Assembly (NCBI RefSeq): GCF_016809835.1
Contig: NZ_JAFBIL020000008.1
Coordinates: 248,001 to 312,000 of the forward strand
Direction: 5' to 3'
Length of the DNA stretch: 64,000 bases
DNA from: Massilia soli
Lineage (GTDB): Bacteria; Pseudomonadota; Gammaproteobacteria; Burkholderiales; Burkholderiaceae_D
Positions 16,252-24,682 of the stretch are shown here, one piece after another. Position 1 is the first letter of the stretch, and each line of letters opens with the position of its first letter. Below the pieces are notes generated by a model, which saw only the letters and a list, made by a program, of their open reading frames with translations, ran no database searches and was not told the DNA's origin. A program made the translations under genes and the position numbers.

Positions 16252-16938
16252 TCACGCGCCCGCCGGTGCGGGCGCATCCTGCTTCACGAGTTCCTGCAGC
16301 AGGATCGCGATCGGCAGTATCAGCGCCAGGAAGCCGACCGCCTGGTAGGCAAACGCCGCCACAATGCAACCGAGCGCAAACGCACACAGCGGCCAGAAGA
16401 ACTTGCCGCAGCGCTCGGCCGTGCCCGCGTCGGCCGCGCCGCGCAGCACGTCCACGCTGTCGATCACGAGCTGGGTCACGTTCCCGGTCATCATCGATGT
16501 TGGCGCGAGATGGCCGAGCAGCAGGCGGCTGGTGGCGCTGTGGGCGCCCATGCCGGCGGTGCCGAGCAAACCGGCGGCCATCGCCAGCGGCGTGACCGTG
16601 CTGCCGATCGGTTCGGCCAGATAGCCGCACAACATGAACCCAAACAGCAGCGAAGCCTGCAGACCGAGGGCCAGCTTGAGCGCCGGGCCATTGCTGCGCT
16701 GGGCCGCGGCGATCAGCAGGCGCGCCGCGGCGATCCCGGCCACAAAGGCCGGGAAAGCGAGGAATTTCAGCAGGACCGATGCCTGCGAGGCGTCCGCCAG
16801 CGCCACCGCGATCAGGACGAAGTTGCCCGTCACGTGCGCCGTGAACAGCCCGAACAGCGCGATGAAGCCAAGCGTATCGACATAGCCGGCCAGAAATCCC
16901 AGCCCGACGCTGGTCCAGCGGTTGCGCCCTGAAGTCAT
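16252..16938 (-). CDS. DUF1275 (YoaK-like) membrane protein
   Basis: A 228-residue inner-membrane protein with about six helices. The opening GFLAGYVDTLGFIALFGLFTAHVTGNFV is the DUF1275 signature (GYVDaxgfxxlxgxFxahmTGN), and a second TGN occurs in the middle (TSMMTGNVTQLVIDS), consistent with an internal repeat. Transport has been suggested for the family, but no substrate is established. It starts 13 bases after the alpha/beta hydrolase upstream and probably shares its transcript. Confidence 0.88.
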   Translation of the reverse strand: MTSGRNRWTSVGLGFLAGYVDTLGFIALFGLFTAHVTGNFVLIAVALADASQASVLLKFLAFPAFVAGIAAARLLIAAAQRSNGPALKLALGLQASLLFGFMLCGYLAEPIGSTVTPLAMAAGLLGTAGMGAHSATSRLLLGHLAPTSMMTGNVTQLVIDSVDVLRGAADAGTAERCGKFFWPLCAFALGCIVAAFAYQAVGFLALILPIAILLQELVKQDAPAPAGA

Positions 16939-16951
16939 GCCGGCAGCCCGC

Positions 16952-17791
16952 TCATGCGCGCGCGAATGCCAGCAGGTCGGCGTTGAGCCTTTCCTTGTGC
17001 GTTTCGCTCAGGCCATGCGGCGCCCCTGGATAGACCAGCAGTTGCGCACCCGGCACCATCGCCGCGGCCGCCTTGCCTGCTGCCTCGAACGGCACGATCT
17101 GGTCGTCGTCGCCATGCACCACCAGGGTCGGCCGGTCAAATTTTTTCAAGTCGTCACGGAAATCGGTTTCGGAGAATGCCTTGATCGAGTCATAGGTGTT
17201 CTTGTGGCCCGCCATCATGCCCTGCATCCACCATGCGTCGATGGCGCCCTGCGATTTGATCGCGCCCGCGCGGTTGTAGCCAAAGAAGGGACCGCTGGCG
17301 ATATCGATGTACAACTGCGCGCGGTCCTTCAGCGATCCTGCGCGGATGCCGTCGAACACGGATATCGGCAAGCCGCCCGGATTGTCGCCGGTCTGCAGCA
17401 TCAGCGGCGGCACCGCGGAAACCAGGGCCAGCTTGGCGACCCGCGCGGTGCCGTGGCGGCCGACATAGCGCGCCACCTCGCCGCCGCCGGTCGAGAAGCC
17501 GATCAGGATGGCATCTTTCAAGTCCAGCGCAGCGATCAGCTGTGCGAGGTCGTCGGCGTAATGGTCCATGTCATTGCCGTCCCACGGCTGGCTGGAGCGG
17601 CCATGCCCGCGGCGGTCGTGGGCAATGGCGCGAAAGCCATTGCTCGCCAGGTGGAACATCTGCGCTTCCCAGCTGTCCGAATTGAGCGGCCATCCGTGGC
17701 AAAAAACGACCGGCTGGCCGCTGCCCCAATCCTTGTAGTACAGCTCGACGCCGTCGGTGGTGGTGAAGGTGCTGCCAGTCATGTTAGACAT
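16952..17791 (-). CDS. Alpha/beta hydrolase (cofactor-free chloroperoxidase-like)
   Basis: A 279-residue alpha/beta hydrolase close to the non-heme chloroperoxidase/arylesterase group: [14 protein letters not shown] oxyanion region, nucleophile Ser100 in GFSTGGGE, Asp in [11 protein letters not shown] and His in [12 protein letters not shown]. Family members hydrolyse esters or lactones and may show perhydrolase activity. ATG 17791 is chosen because the conserved fold starts at [16 protein letters not shown]. It follows the isochorismatase-like gene after 55 bases on the same strand. Confidence 0.9.
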   Translation of the reverse strand: MSNMTGSTFTTTDGVELYYKDWGSGQPVVFCHGWPLNSDSWEAQMFHLASNGFRAIAHDRRGHGRSSQPWDGNDMDHYADDLAQLIAALDLKDAILIGFSTGGGEVARYVGRHGTARVAKLALVSAVPPLMLQTGDNPGGLPISVFDGIRAGSLKDRAQLYIDIASGPFFGYNRAGAIKSQGAIDAWWMQGMMAGHKNTYDSIKAFSETDFRDDLKKFDRPTLVVHGDDDQIVPFEAAGKAAAAMVPGAQLLVYPGAPHGLSETHKERLNADLLAFARA

Positions 17792-17846
17792 AAACGATTC
17801 TCCTGGTCGGGAAAGACATGCCGCCGTTGCCGGCGGCGCGAAGCGA

Positions 17847-18530
17847 TCAGCGTGCCGGCACCGGCGCCAGCGTTTCGTGCGCGCCGGTGGCGCGGGTAGC
17901 GGCCTTGTGCACCATCGAATACGCATAGTCGACGCCCATGCCGTACGCGCCCGAATGTTCGGTCACGATCGCCATGACCGCTTCGTAGGTATCCTTGTGG
18001 GCCCAGTCGCGCTGCCACTCCAGCATCACCTGCTGCCATGTCACCGGGATCACGCCGGCCTGGACCATGCGCTGCATCGCGTAGTCATGGGCTTCCTTGC
18101 TGGTGCCGCCCGACGCGTCGGCCACCATGTAGATCTCGTAGTCGCCTTCGGCCATCGCGCACAGGGCGAAGCTGCAGTTGCACACTTCGGTCCACAGGCC
18201 CGCCACCACCACCTTCTTGCGGCCATTGGCCTTGAGCGCGTCGCGCACTTTCTGGTCGTCCCAGGAATTCATCGAGGTACGCTCGAGGATCGGCTGGCCA
18301 GGGAAAACATCGAGCAGTTCAGGATAGGTGTACCCCGAGAAGCCCAGCGTTTCAACGGTGGTGATGGTGGTCGGGATGTTGAACGCCTTGGCCGCCTTGG
18401 CCAGCGCGACGGTGTTGTTCTTCATCGCCTGGCGGTCCATCGACTGCACCCCGAACGCCATCTGGGGCTGGTGGTCGATGAAGATCAGCTGCGAGTTGCT
18501 TGGGCTGAGAACGTCAAGTTTCGGATTCAT
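17847..18530 (-). CDS. Isochorismatase-family (YcaC-like) hydrolase
   Basis: A 227-residue cysteine hydrolase. The catalytic triad of the family is visible as Asp19 ([13 protein letters not shown]), a Lys in the NGRKK segment near residue 105, and Cys117 ([10 protein letters not shown]). The length and the TSMNSWDD motif resemble YcaC, whose substrate is unknown, so amide hydrolysis is only a general expectation. It lies between an amidohydrolase and an alpha/beta hydrolase on one strand, suggesting a catabolic or detoxifying hydrolase set. Confidence 0.88.
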   Translation of the reverse strand: MNPKLDVLSPSNSQLIFIDHQPQMAFGVQSMDRQAMKNNTVALAKAAKAFNIPTTITTVETLGFSGYTYPELLDVFPGQPILERTSMNSWDDQKVRDALKANGRKKVVVAGLWTEVCNCSFALCAMAEGDYEIYMVADASGGTSKEAHDYAMQRMVQAGVIPVTWQQVMLEWQRDWAHKDTYEAVMAIVTEHSGAYGMGVDYAYSMVHKAATRATGAHETLAPVPAR

Positions 18531-18555
18531 GGTGAAATACTCCTTGGGTTGAAAA

Positions 18556-20406
18556 TCAGAACGCGAAGCAGCTGCAGCCCAGCGCGCCCCAGAAACCGGT
18601 GAAATCGGCTACCGGAACGGTCGAGGCGCGCGCGCTGTCGTGGCCGTGCCCGTGCACGCCGCAGGGGCCCGAGCAGATATGCGGCAGCGCCATCCGCGGC
18701 GCGGCGGCGCGCGGCCGGTAGCTGCCGGGGAAGGACTTGACCGGCGACCAGTCGGGCAGCACCGGGATCGGCGGCGGCGCGTACGATGCAAAGCCGGCGT
18801 CGCCGTAGACAGGCTTGCCGCCCACGATGGTCAGCACCGATTCGATGGCCTTGATGTCGTCTTCCGGAACGCTGAAGAAGTCAGCGGACAGCACGGCCAG
18901 GTCGGCCAGCTGGCCCGCCTTGATCCTGCCTTTCTTGTCTTGCTCGCTCGAGAACCAGGCGCTGCCGGCCGTCCACAGCGCGAGCGCGCTGGCGCGCGGC
19001 AGGCGCTGGTCGGCGCCGTACATGCGCAAGCCGCCGACGGTGCTGCCCGAGACCAGCCAGTACAGCGCTGTCCACGGGTTGTAGCTGGCGACACGCGTGG
19101 CATCGGTGCCGGCGCCCACCGGCACGCCGGTGGCGAGCATGCGCGCGATCGGCGGCGTGTGGCTGGCCGCATCGGCGCCGTAGCGCTCGACAAAGTACTC
19201 GCCCTGGAACGCCATCCGGTGCTGGATCGCGATGCCGCCGCCCAGCGCGGCCACGCGGTCGATATTGCGCTGCGTGATGGTTTCGGCGTGGTCGAACATC
19301 CAGTGCAGGCCGGCGAAAGGAATCTCGCGGTTGACCTTTTCGAACACGTCGAGCATGCGGCTGATCGATTCGTCGTAGGTGGCGTGCAGGCGGAACGGCC
19401 AGCGCTGCTCGACCAGGTGGCGCACCACCTGCTCCAGTTCGTCCTCCATGCTCGGGGACAGGTCGGGCCGCGGCTCCAGGAAATCCTCGAAGTCAGCGGC
19501 CGAGAACACCAGCATCTCGCCGGCGCCGTTGTGGCGGTAGAAGTCGCTGCCGTCGCCCGGCTTGACCATGCCGGTCCACGCCTTGAAGTCTTGCAGTTCG
19601 GCGCCCTTGTTCTGGGTGAACAGGTTGTAGGCGATACGCACGGTCAGCTGGCCGGCGCGCGCGAGCTGGTCGACCACGGCGTAATCGTCAGGATAGTTCT
19701 GGAAACCGCCGCCGGCGTCGATCACGCTGGTCACGCCCAGCCGGTTCAGCTCGCGCATGAACTGGCGCGTCGAGTTCACTTGCTGGTCGAGCGGCAAGGC
19801 CGGCCCTTTGGCCAGCGTGGCGTACAGGATCATCGCGTTGGGCCGGGCGATCAGCATGCCGGTCGGGTTGCCGGCGGCATCGCGCGCGATCTCGCCGCCG
19901 GGCGGATTCGGCGTGTCCCTGGTGTAGCCGACAGCGCGCAGCGCGGCGCGGTTGAGCAAGGCCCGGTCGTACAGGTGCAGCACGAACACCGGGGTATCCG
20001 GCGCCGCCTCGTTCAATTCGTCGAGGGTCGGCATGCGGCGCTCGGCAAACTGGAACTCGGTCCAGCCGCCCACCACCCTCACCCATTGCGGGCTGGGCGT
20101 GACCATGGCTTGCTGGCGCAGCATGCGCAAGGCGTCGGCCAGCGACGGCACGCCTTCCCAGCGCAACTCCAGGTTGTAGTTGAGCCCGCCGCGAATCAGG
20201 TGCATGTGCGAATCGTTCAGGCCCGCGATGGCGGTATGCCCTGCCAGGTCGATGACCTCGGTGGCCGGCGTGCGGTGGCGCATCACCGCCTCCGCATCGC
20301 CCACTTCCAGGAAGCGGCCGTCGGCAATCGCCACCGCGCTGGCGGCCGGATTGGCGCGGTCGCCGGTGTGGAAGCGGCCATTGACGAGGATCAGCGACGC
20401 GCTCAT
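18556..20406 (-). CDS. YtcJ-like metal-dependent amidohydrolase with Cys/His-rich tail
   Basis: A 616-residue amidohydrolase-3 family protein without signal peptide. Metal-binding His67-x-His69 occurs in LNDSHMHLIRGGLNYN; VGGWTEFQFAERRMPTLDEL, DAGGGFQNYPDDY and FDHAETIT are family hallmarks, and GAGTDATRVASYNPW near the end of the barrel supplies the last metal Asp. The last 45 residues are rich in Cys and His (HICSGPCGVHGHGHD ... GCSCFAF) and are not part of the barrel, suggesting an extra metal site. A paralogue lies at 22141-23904. Its ATG overlaps the stop of the XapX gene. Substrate unknown. Confidence 0.9.
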   Translation of the reverse strand: MSASLILVNGRFHTGDRANPAASAVAIADGRFLEVGDAEAVMRHRTPATEVIDLAGHTAIAGLNDSHMHLIRGGLNYNLELRWEGVPSLADALRMLRQQAMVTPSPQWVRVVGGWTEFQFAERRMPTLDELNEAAPDTPVFVLHLYDRALLNRAALRAVGYTRDTPNPPGGEIARDAAGNPTGMLIARPNAMILYATLAKGPALPLDQQVNSTRQFMRELNRLGVTSVIDAGGGFQNYPDDYAVVDQLARAGQLTVRIAYNLFTQNKGAELQDFKAWTGMVKPGDGSDFYRHNGAGEMLVFSAADFEDFLEPRPDLSPSMEDELEQVVRHLVEQRWPFRLHATYDESISRMLDVFEKVNREIPFAGLHWMFDHAETITQRNIDRVAALGGGIAIQHRMAFQGEYFVERYGADAASHTPPIARMLATGVPVGAGTDATRVASYNPWTALYWLVSGSTVGGLRMYGADQRLPRASALALWTAGSAWFSSEQDKKGRIKAGQLADLAVLSADFFSVPEDDIKAIESVLTIVGGKPVYGDAGFASYAPPPIPVLPDWSPVKSFPGSYRPRAAAPRMALPHICSGPCGVHGHGHDSARASTVPVADFTGFWGALGCSCFAF

Positions 20407-20657
20407 GCCCGGTCCTCCCCGGGCTGCTGCTCCTTGGGCGCGATGCCGGTGATCTTGGGCGCGCATTCGCTGGCGAGCCAGGCTTTGGTCAGCGGCGCGC
20501 CCTGGGCCAGCCGCTTGGCGACCGGAACCACCTGCTCGCCGATCAGCATGCCCAGCAATCCGACCAGGGCAATCGCCGGCGGCGCCGGCGAGCGCACATT
20601 GATCAGGCCATAGATGATCCCTACGAGTATTCCCGCGCCAATCGACATCAGGTACAT
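20403..20657 (-). CDS. XapX-domain small membrane protein
   Basis: An 84-residue protein with two hydrophobic helices (SIGAGILVGIIYGLINV and AIALVGLLGMLIGEQVV) around the conserved VRSPAPPAIALVGLLG stretch that defines the XapX domain (DUF1427). The C-terminus is polar. It overlaps the amidohydrolase start by four bases (ATGA) and is therefore co-translated with it. Function is unknown; the family is often found beside NhaA and amidohydrolases, as here. Confidence 0.85.
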   Translation of the reverse strand: MYLMSIGAGILVGIIYGLINVRSPAPPAIALVGLLGMLIGEQVVPVAKRLAQGAPLTKAWLASECAPKITGIAPKEQQPGEDRA

Positions 20658-20678
20658 TGCGGCCCCCTTCAGCTGTCC

Positions 20679-20695
20679 GGGCCGCGACGCGGCCC
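20679..20695. repeat. 17-bp perfect palindrome before XapX
   Basis: GGGCCGCG - A - CGCGGCCC lies 22 bases before the XapX start and 41 bases after the nhaA stop. It may be an RNA hairpin marking the nhaA/XapX boundary or an operator; no T tract follows. Confidence 0.6.
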
Positions 20696-20735
20696 ACACC
20701 CGGAGTATGCCGCGCTGCCTGCTACAAAACTTGAA

Positions 20736-21968
20736 TCAGCCTGCTGTTTTTTCCCGCCCAGGCTCCGGCCCGCTGTCGAAGTCCATCGTATCCGGATTGG
20801 TGTCCGAAGCCAGCGGCGCGCCCATGAACTTCAGCCAGACAAACCCGATGACGCCGGCCAACAGCGAACCGATCACGATGGCCATCTTGGACGAGTTGAT
20901 GACATCGGCCTGCCCCGTGAACGCCAGGTTGGTGATGAAGATCGACATCGTGAAGCCGATGCCGCCAAGCAGGCCGGCGCCAAGGACGTGGCGCCAGGCC
21001 AGGTCGAGCGGCAACCTGCACAGGCCCAGCGCCACCGCGGCAAAACTGAACAGGAAGATGCCCACGGGCTTGCCCACGAGCAGACCGAGCAGGACGCCTA
21101 GGCTATTCGCCGACAACAGTTCCTGGGTCCAGCCGGGGGCGATCGCGATGCCGGTGTTGGCCAGCGCAAACACCGGCAAGATCAGGAAGGCGACCGGAAT
21201 GTGGAGCGCGTTTTCCAGCCGGTGCGAAGGCGACCTGGCATCGTCCTGCACCGACGAGTAGGGAATCGCGAAGGCCAGCAGCACCCCGGCGATGGTCGCA
21301 TGGACACCGGATTTGAGCATCAGGAACCACATCAAGGCGCCGCCGACCAGATACGGCAGCAAGCGCATGACGCGCATCACCCGGTTCATCGCCACCAGCG
21401 CCGCAAACACGGCGAACGCCGCGGCAAGGTAAGCCAGCGACAGCTCGGCCGTGTAGAACACCGCGATGACCATGATCGCGCCAAGGTCGTCCATGACGGC
21501 CAGCGCGGTGAGGAAGATCTTGAGCGACGCTGGCAGCCGGCTGCCAAGCAGCGCCAGCACGCCCAGCGCGAAGGCAATGTCGGTGGCCATCGGGATGCCG
21601 ATGCCGGGCTGGGTCGGCGAGCCGTAGTTGAGGCCGAAGTGAATCAGCGCGGGGACGGCAATGCCGCCGGCCGCGGCCAGCATCGGCAGCATGGCGTTGC
21701 GCAGGTCGGACAATTCGCCGTTATACAGCTCGCGTTCGAGTTCCAGGCCGATCAGCAGGAAGAAGATCGCCATCAGCGCGTCGTTGATCCAGTGCTCGAT
21801 ACTCAGGCCGGCCACTTTCAGCTGCCAGAACCCGAGATAGCCCTCGGCCACCGGCGAATTGGCGAGCGCCATCGAGACCAGCGTGCACGCGATGAGCACG
21901 ATGCCGCCGGCTTTACTGGACTGGATGAATTTTTTGAAGGAGAGTGAGAGCTGTTTTTCAATACGCAT
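20736..21968 (-). CDS. nhaA: Na+/H+ antiporter NhaA
   Basis: A 410-residue inner-membrane antiporter exchanging Na+ (or Li+) for H+ to control internal pH and sodium. Family features are FFLLIGLELERELYNGELS, the unwound-helix region ATDIAFALGVLALLG and the ion-binding aspartate pair in AVMDDLGAIMVIA. About 12 helices can be drawn. Start ATG 21968 begins MRIEKQLSLSFKKF, the usual amphipathic first helix. A perfect TATAAT box and two palindromes lie upstream, so it probably has its own promoter. Confidence 0.95.
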   Translation of the reverse strand: MRIEKQLSLSFKKFIQSSKAGGIVLIACTLVSMALANSPVAEGYLGFWQLKVAGLSIEHWINDALMAIFFLLIGLELERELYNGELSDLRNAMLPMLAAAGGIAVPALIHFGLNYGSPTQPGIGIPMATDIAFALGVLALLGSRLPASLKIFLTALAVMDDLGAIMVIAVFYTAELSLAYLAAAFAVFAALVAMNRVMRVMRLLPYLVGGALMWFLMLKSGVHATIAGVLLAFAIPYSSVQDDARSPSHRLENALHIPVAFLILPVFALANTGIAIAPGWTQELLSANSLGVLLGLLVGKPVGIFLFSFAAVALGLCRLPLDLAWRHVLGAGLLGGIGFTMSIFITNLAFTGQADVINSSKMAIVIGSLLAGVIGFVWLKFMGAPLASDTNPDTMDFDSGPEPGREKTAG

Positions 21969-22019
21969 GGGTGATGGACGCAAAGGTACCGCGTGGCGGC
22001 CCGACCATCGCGCATCCTG

Positions 22020-22038
22020 TCATGCCGTTACGGCATGA
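22020..22038. promoter_or_regulatory. 19-bp palindrome in the nhaA leader
   Basis: TCATGCCGT - T - ACGGCATGA, perfect arms of nine. It would lie just downstream of the start point set by the TATAAT box at 22053-22058, the place of a repressor operator or a leader hairpin. Confidence 0.6.
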
Positions 22039-22052
22039 TCACCCTTGCATAG

Positions 22053-22058
22053 ATTATA
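22053..22058 (-). promoter_or_regulatory. -10 box of a probable nhaA promoter
   Basis: On the minus strand the sequence reads TATAAT, a perfect sigma-70 -10 element, 85 bases before the nhaA ATG. The -35 region (about 22076-22081, CGTCAT) matches poorly and lies within a 33-bp palindrome, which suggests activation or control there. Confidence 0.45.
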
Positions 22059-22070
22059 ACGGGAAAGAGT

Positions 22071-22103
22071 CACGCATGACGGCGCACTGCGCCGTCATGC
22101 GTG
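22071..22103. repeat. 33-bp perfect palindrome between two minus-strand genes
   Basis: CACGCATGACGGCGCA - C - TGCGCCGTCATGCGTG has perfect 16-bp arms around one base. It lies 38 bases after the amidohydrolase stop and over the -35 region of the nhaA promoter. It may form a transcript-ending hairpin for the amidohydrolase, an operator for nhaA, or both. Only a weak pyrimidine run (CTCTTT) follows on the minus strand. Confidence 0.75.
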
Positions 22104-22140
22104 CCGCGATGCCGGCCGACGGCGTGCCGGCCGAACGCGG

Positions 22141-23904
22141 CTACTTGTTCTGGTAGCCGCCGTAGGCGCCGACCGGACTCCAGGCTGGCGACACCGGCGG
22201 CAGCTGCGGCGCCAGCGACTGGTAAGGACCGGCGCCGTACACCACCTGGCCGTTGACGATGGTGAGGACGCTGTCGAGCTTCTTGATGTCTTCCGCGGGG
22301 ATCGAGAAGTAATCTGCCGGCAGCACCACCAGGTCGGCGTACTGGCCGGTGCGGATCGTGCCCTTCAGCTGCTCCTCGCCGCTCATCCATGCGCTGCCGG
22401 TCGTCATCAGGCGCAGCGCCTCGAAGCGGCTCAGCACGTCGCGGTCCTGCCACATCCTCATGCCGCCGGCGGTCTTGCCGGTCACCGCCCAGTACAGGGC
22501 CGGCCACGGCGCATAGCTGCTGACGCGGGTGCCGTCGGTGCCGAGGCCCACCGGCACGCCGAGCTCGAGCATCTTGCGGATCGGCGGCATCTGGCGTGCC
22601 TGGGCGCCGTAGCGTTCCCAGTACGACTCGCCCTGGAAGAACATGCGGTTTTGCACCGCCACCCCGCCGCCGAGCTTCTTGATGCGCTTGAGCTGGTCGT
22701 CGGTGATGGTTTCCGCATGGTCGACAATCCAGCGCAATCCATTGAACGGCGTCTTCTGGTTGACGCGCTCGATCACGGCCAGGTCGCGCTCGATGCTTTC
22801 GGCATAGGTCGCATGCAGGCGGAACGGCCAGCGGTTCTTGACCAGCAGGCTGATCACAGGCTCCAGTTCGCTTTCCATATGCCCGGGCAGGTCGGGACGC
22901 GGCTCGAGGAAGTTTTCGAAGTCGCCGGCGCTCGCCACCAGGTTTTCGCCCGCGCCTTCGGCACTGAAGCCGTTCGGATACAGCATGTGGTCATTCTTGT
23001 TCGGCCTGGTCTGGTCCATCCAGCGCTGGAAGTCGGCCAGCTCGGTGCCCGGCTTTTGCGCAAACAGGAAGTACGAGGTGCGGACCGTGACCTTGCCCTG
23101 GCGCGCCAGTTCGATGCTGACGCTGTAGTCGTCCGGATAAGCCTGCCCTCCGCCGCCGGCGTCGATCGCGCTGGTCACGCCGAGGCGGTTGAGTTCATGG
23201 TAGAAGTGGATCGACGAATTGACCTGGTCCGCGCGGCCAAGCTTGTTGGTCTTGCCAAGCGTGGAATACAGCACCATCGCATTTGGCTTGGCCACCAGCA
23301 GGCCGGTCGGCTCGCCCTTGGCGTCCAGTTCGATGACGCCGTCCTTGTACTTGGTGTCCTTGTTGTAGCCGAGCGTCTCGACGCCCTTCTTGTTCAGGAA
23401 GCCGAGGCCGTACAGGTACAGGATGAACACCGGCTTGTCCGGCACGGCGGCGTTGATCTCGGCGAGGGTCGGCATGCGCTTTTCGTCGAACTGGTGCGCG
23501 CTCCAGCCGCCCACCACCTTCACCCATTGGCCGTCGGGCGTGCGCGCGGCCTGCTCCTTGAGCATCTCCAGCGCCCGCTTGAGCGACGTCACGCCGTCCC
23601 AGCGCAGCTCCATGTTGTAGTTCAGTCCGGCGCGGATCACGTGGGTGTGCGAATCGTTCAGGCCTGGAATGACTGTGCGGCCCTGGGCGTCGATCACCTT
23701 GGTATCGGCGCGCTTGAGCTTGAGCACGGCCGCATTGCTGCCAGCGGCGGCGATCTTGCCGTCCTTGATCGCGACCGCCTGGACAAATTCGCCCTGTTTC
23801 ACCATCGTGGCGATCTTGCCGTTCGTCAGGATCAAATCCGCTTGCGCCTGGGCCATGCCGGCCGCTGCCAGGCCCGCCAAAAAGAGGTACGAAGATGGTT
23901 TCAT
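22141..23904 (-). CDS. Exported YtcJ-like amidohydrolase, paralogue of the gene at 18556
   Basis: A 587-residue amidohydrolase-3 protein with a signal peptide (cleavage after MAQAQA, about residue 22), so it acts in the periplasm. It shares LNDSHTHVIRAGLNYNMELRWDG, VVGGWSAHQFDEKRMPTL, DAGGGGQAYPDDYSV and the terminal GLGTDGTRVSSYAPW with the paralogue at 18556-20406, but lacks that protein's Cys/His-rich tail. Two compartment-specific copies of one enzyme in a single gene series imply the same class of substrate is met outside and inside the cell. Substrate unknown. Confidence 0.9.
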   Translation of the reverse strand: MKPSSYLFLAGLAAAGMAQAQADLILTNGKIATMVKQGEFVQAVAIKDGKIAAAGSNAAVLKLKRADTKVIDAQGRTVIPGLNDSHTHVIRAGLNYNMELRWDGVTSLKRALEMLKEQAARTPDGQWVKVVGGWSAHQFDEKRMPTLAEINAAVPDKPVFILYLYGLGFLNKKGVETLGYNKDTKYKDGVIELDAKGEPTGLLVAKPNAMVLYSTLGKTNKLGRADQVNSSIHFYHELNRLGVTSAIDAGGGGQAYPDDYSVSIELARQGKVTVRTSYFLFAQKPGTELADFQRWMDQTRPNKNDHMLYPNGFSAEGAGENLVASAGDFENFLEPRPDLPGHMESELEPVISLLVKNRWPFRLHATYAESIERDLAVIERVNQKTPFNGLRWIVDHAETITDDQLKRIKKLGGGVAVQNRMFFQGESYWERYGAQARQMPPIRKMLELGVPVGLGTDGTRVSSYAPWPALYWAVTGKTAGGMRMWQDRDVLSRFEALRLMTTGSAWMSGEEQLKGTIRTGQYADLVVLPADYFSIPAEDIKKLDSVLTIVNGQVVYGAGPYQSLAPQLPPVSPAWSPVGAYGGYQNK

Positions 23905-23949
23905 TTTTATATCCTGACGCCGCACTGCGGCACGATGGTTGACCGAGGA

Positions 23950-24516
23950 TTATTGTTTGACTGCTTCGACCGCGATGGTCAAGGTGACTTCGTCGCCGAC
24001 ATACGGTGCGTGCTTGCCAGCGTTGAACTCGCTGCGCTTGATCTTGGCGACCGCATTCGCGCCACAGGCATCCTTCTTCAGCAGCGGGTGCGGCATGCAG
24101 TGGAACGAGGTGACTTCCAGGCGCACCGGCTTGCTGACGCCCTTGATGGTCAGGTCGCCGTCGACCGATCCCGGCTTGTCGCCCGCGAAATTCAGCTTAG
24201 TCGATTTAAATGTAATCGTCGGGAATTTCTTGGTGTCGAGGAAGTCTTCGCCCTGGATGTGCTCGTTAAACAGCGGGAAGCCGGTGTTCACACTGGTGGT
24301 GTCGATGGTGACATTGACCGAACCGGTCCTGGCGGCGCGGTCGAGGACGATGGTGCCGCTGGTCTTGTCGAAGCGGCTGACCTGGGTCGAATAGCCGAAG
24401 TGGCTGTATTCGAAACGCGGGAAGGTATGGGAACCGTCGATGGCGTAGGTCTCGGGCGCTGCCAGCGCGCCCAGCGAGACCGTGGCCGCGAGGAAGAAGA
24501 GTGCAATTTTTTTCAT
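23950..24516 (-). CDS. Periplasmic YceI-family lipocalin-like protein
   Basis: A 188-residue YceI protein with signal peptide (cleavage after GALA, about residue 19). The mature part begins ETYAIDGSHTFPRFEYSHFGYSTQVSRFDKTSG and carries GDLTIKGVSKPVRLEVT, both classic YceI stretches; these beta-barrels bind isoprenoid-type lipids such as polyprenyl chains. The single pair of cysteines (FHCMP...DACGA) may form a disulphide. It precedes the exported amidohydrolase by 45 bases. Upstream, TTTAAAGT-type sequences at 24527-24539 and 24595-24608 form a wide inverted repeat. Confidence 0.93.
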   Translation of the reverse strand: MKKIALFFLAATVSLGALAAPETYAIDGSHTFPRFEYSHFGYSTQVSRFDKTSGTIVLDRAARTGSVNVTIDTTSVNTGFPLFNEHIQGEDFLDTKKFPTITFKSTKLNFAGDKPGSVDGDLTIKGVSKPVRLEVTSFHCMPHPLLKKDACGANAVAKIKRSEFNAGKHAPYVGDEVTLTIAVEAVKQ

Positions 24517-24682
24517 GATGCTGTCCTTTAAAGTGGGCGAATCCGGCTTGGGATGCACGGCTTCTTGTAGGCGAGGAATGCAGTATGCCGGGTCCGCCCA
24601 ACTTTAAAAAACGGAAAATTTGCAGCTCTATCGTCGAAATTATCGAACGATACTGTCCAGGCGAACCTGGCGGATCGCGGCC

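Noticed and set aside
14264-16348. Plus-strand frame of 694 codons opposite the large sensor kinase
   Set aside because: The minus-strand kinase has complete propeller, Y_Y_Y, HisKA_3 and HATPase motifs; the opposite frame is composition-driven.
18640-20613. Plus-strand frames opposite the two amidohydrolase genes
   Set aside because: They mirror conserved minus-strand enzymes, including at 22651-24531, and lack any recognisable motif.
22107-22137. Short direct repeat TGCCGGCCG occurring twice near 22110 and 22125
   Set aside because: Two copies of a GC-rich 9-mer in a GC-rich genome are weak evidence, and they may be chance beside the strong palindrome.
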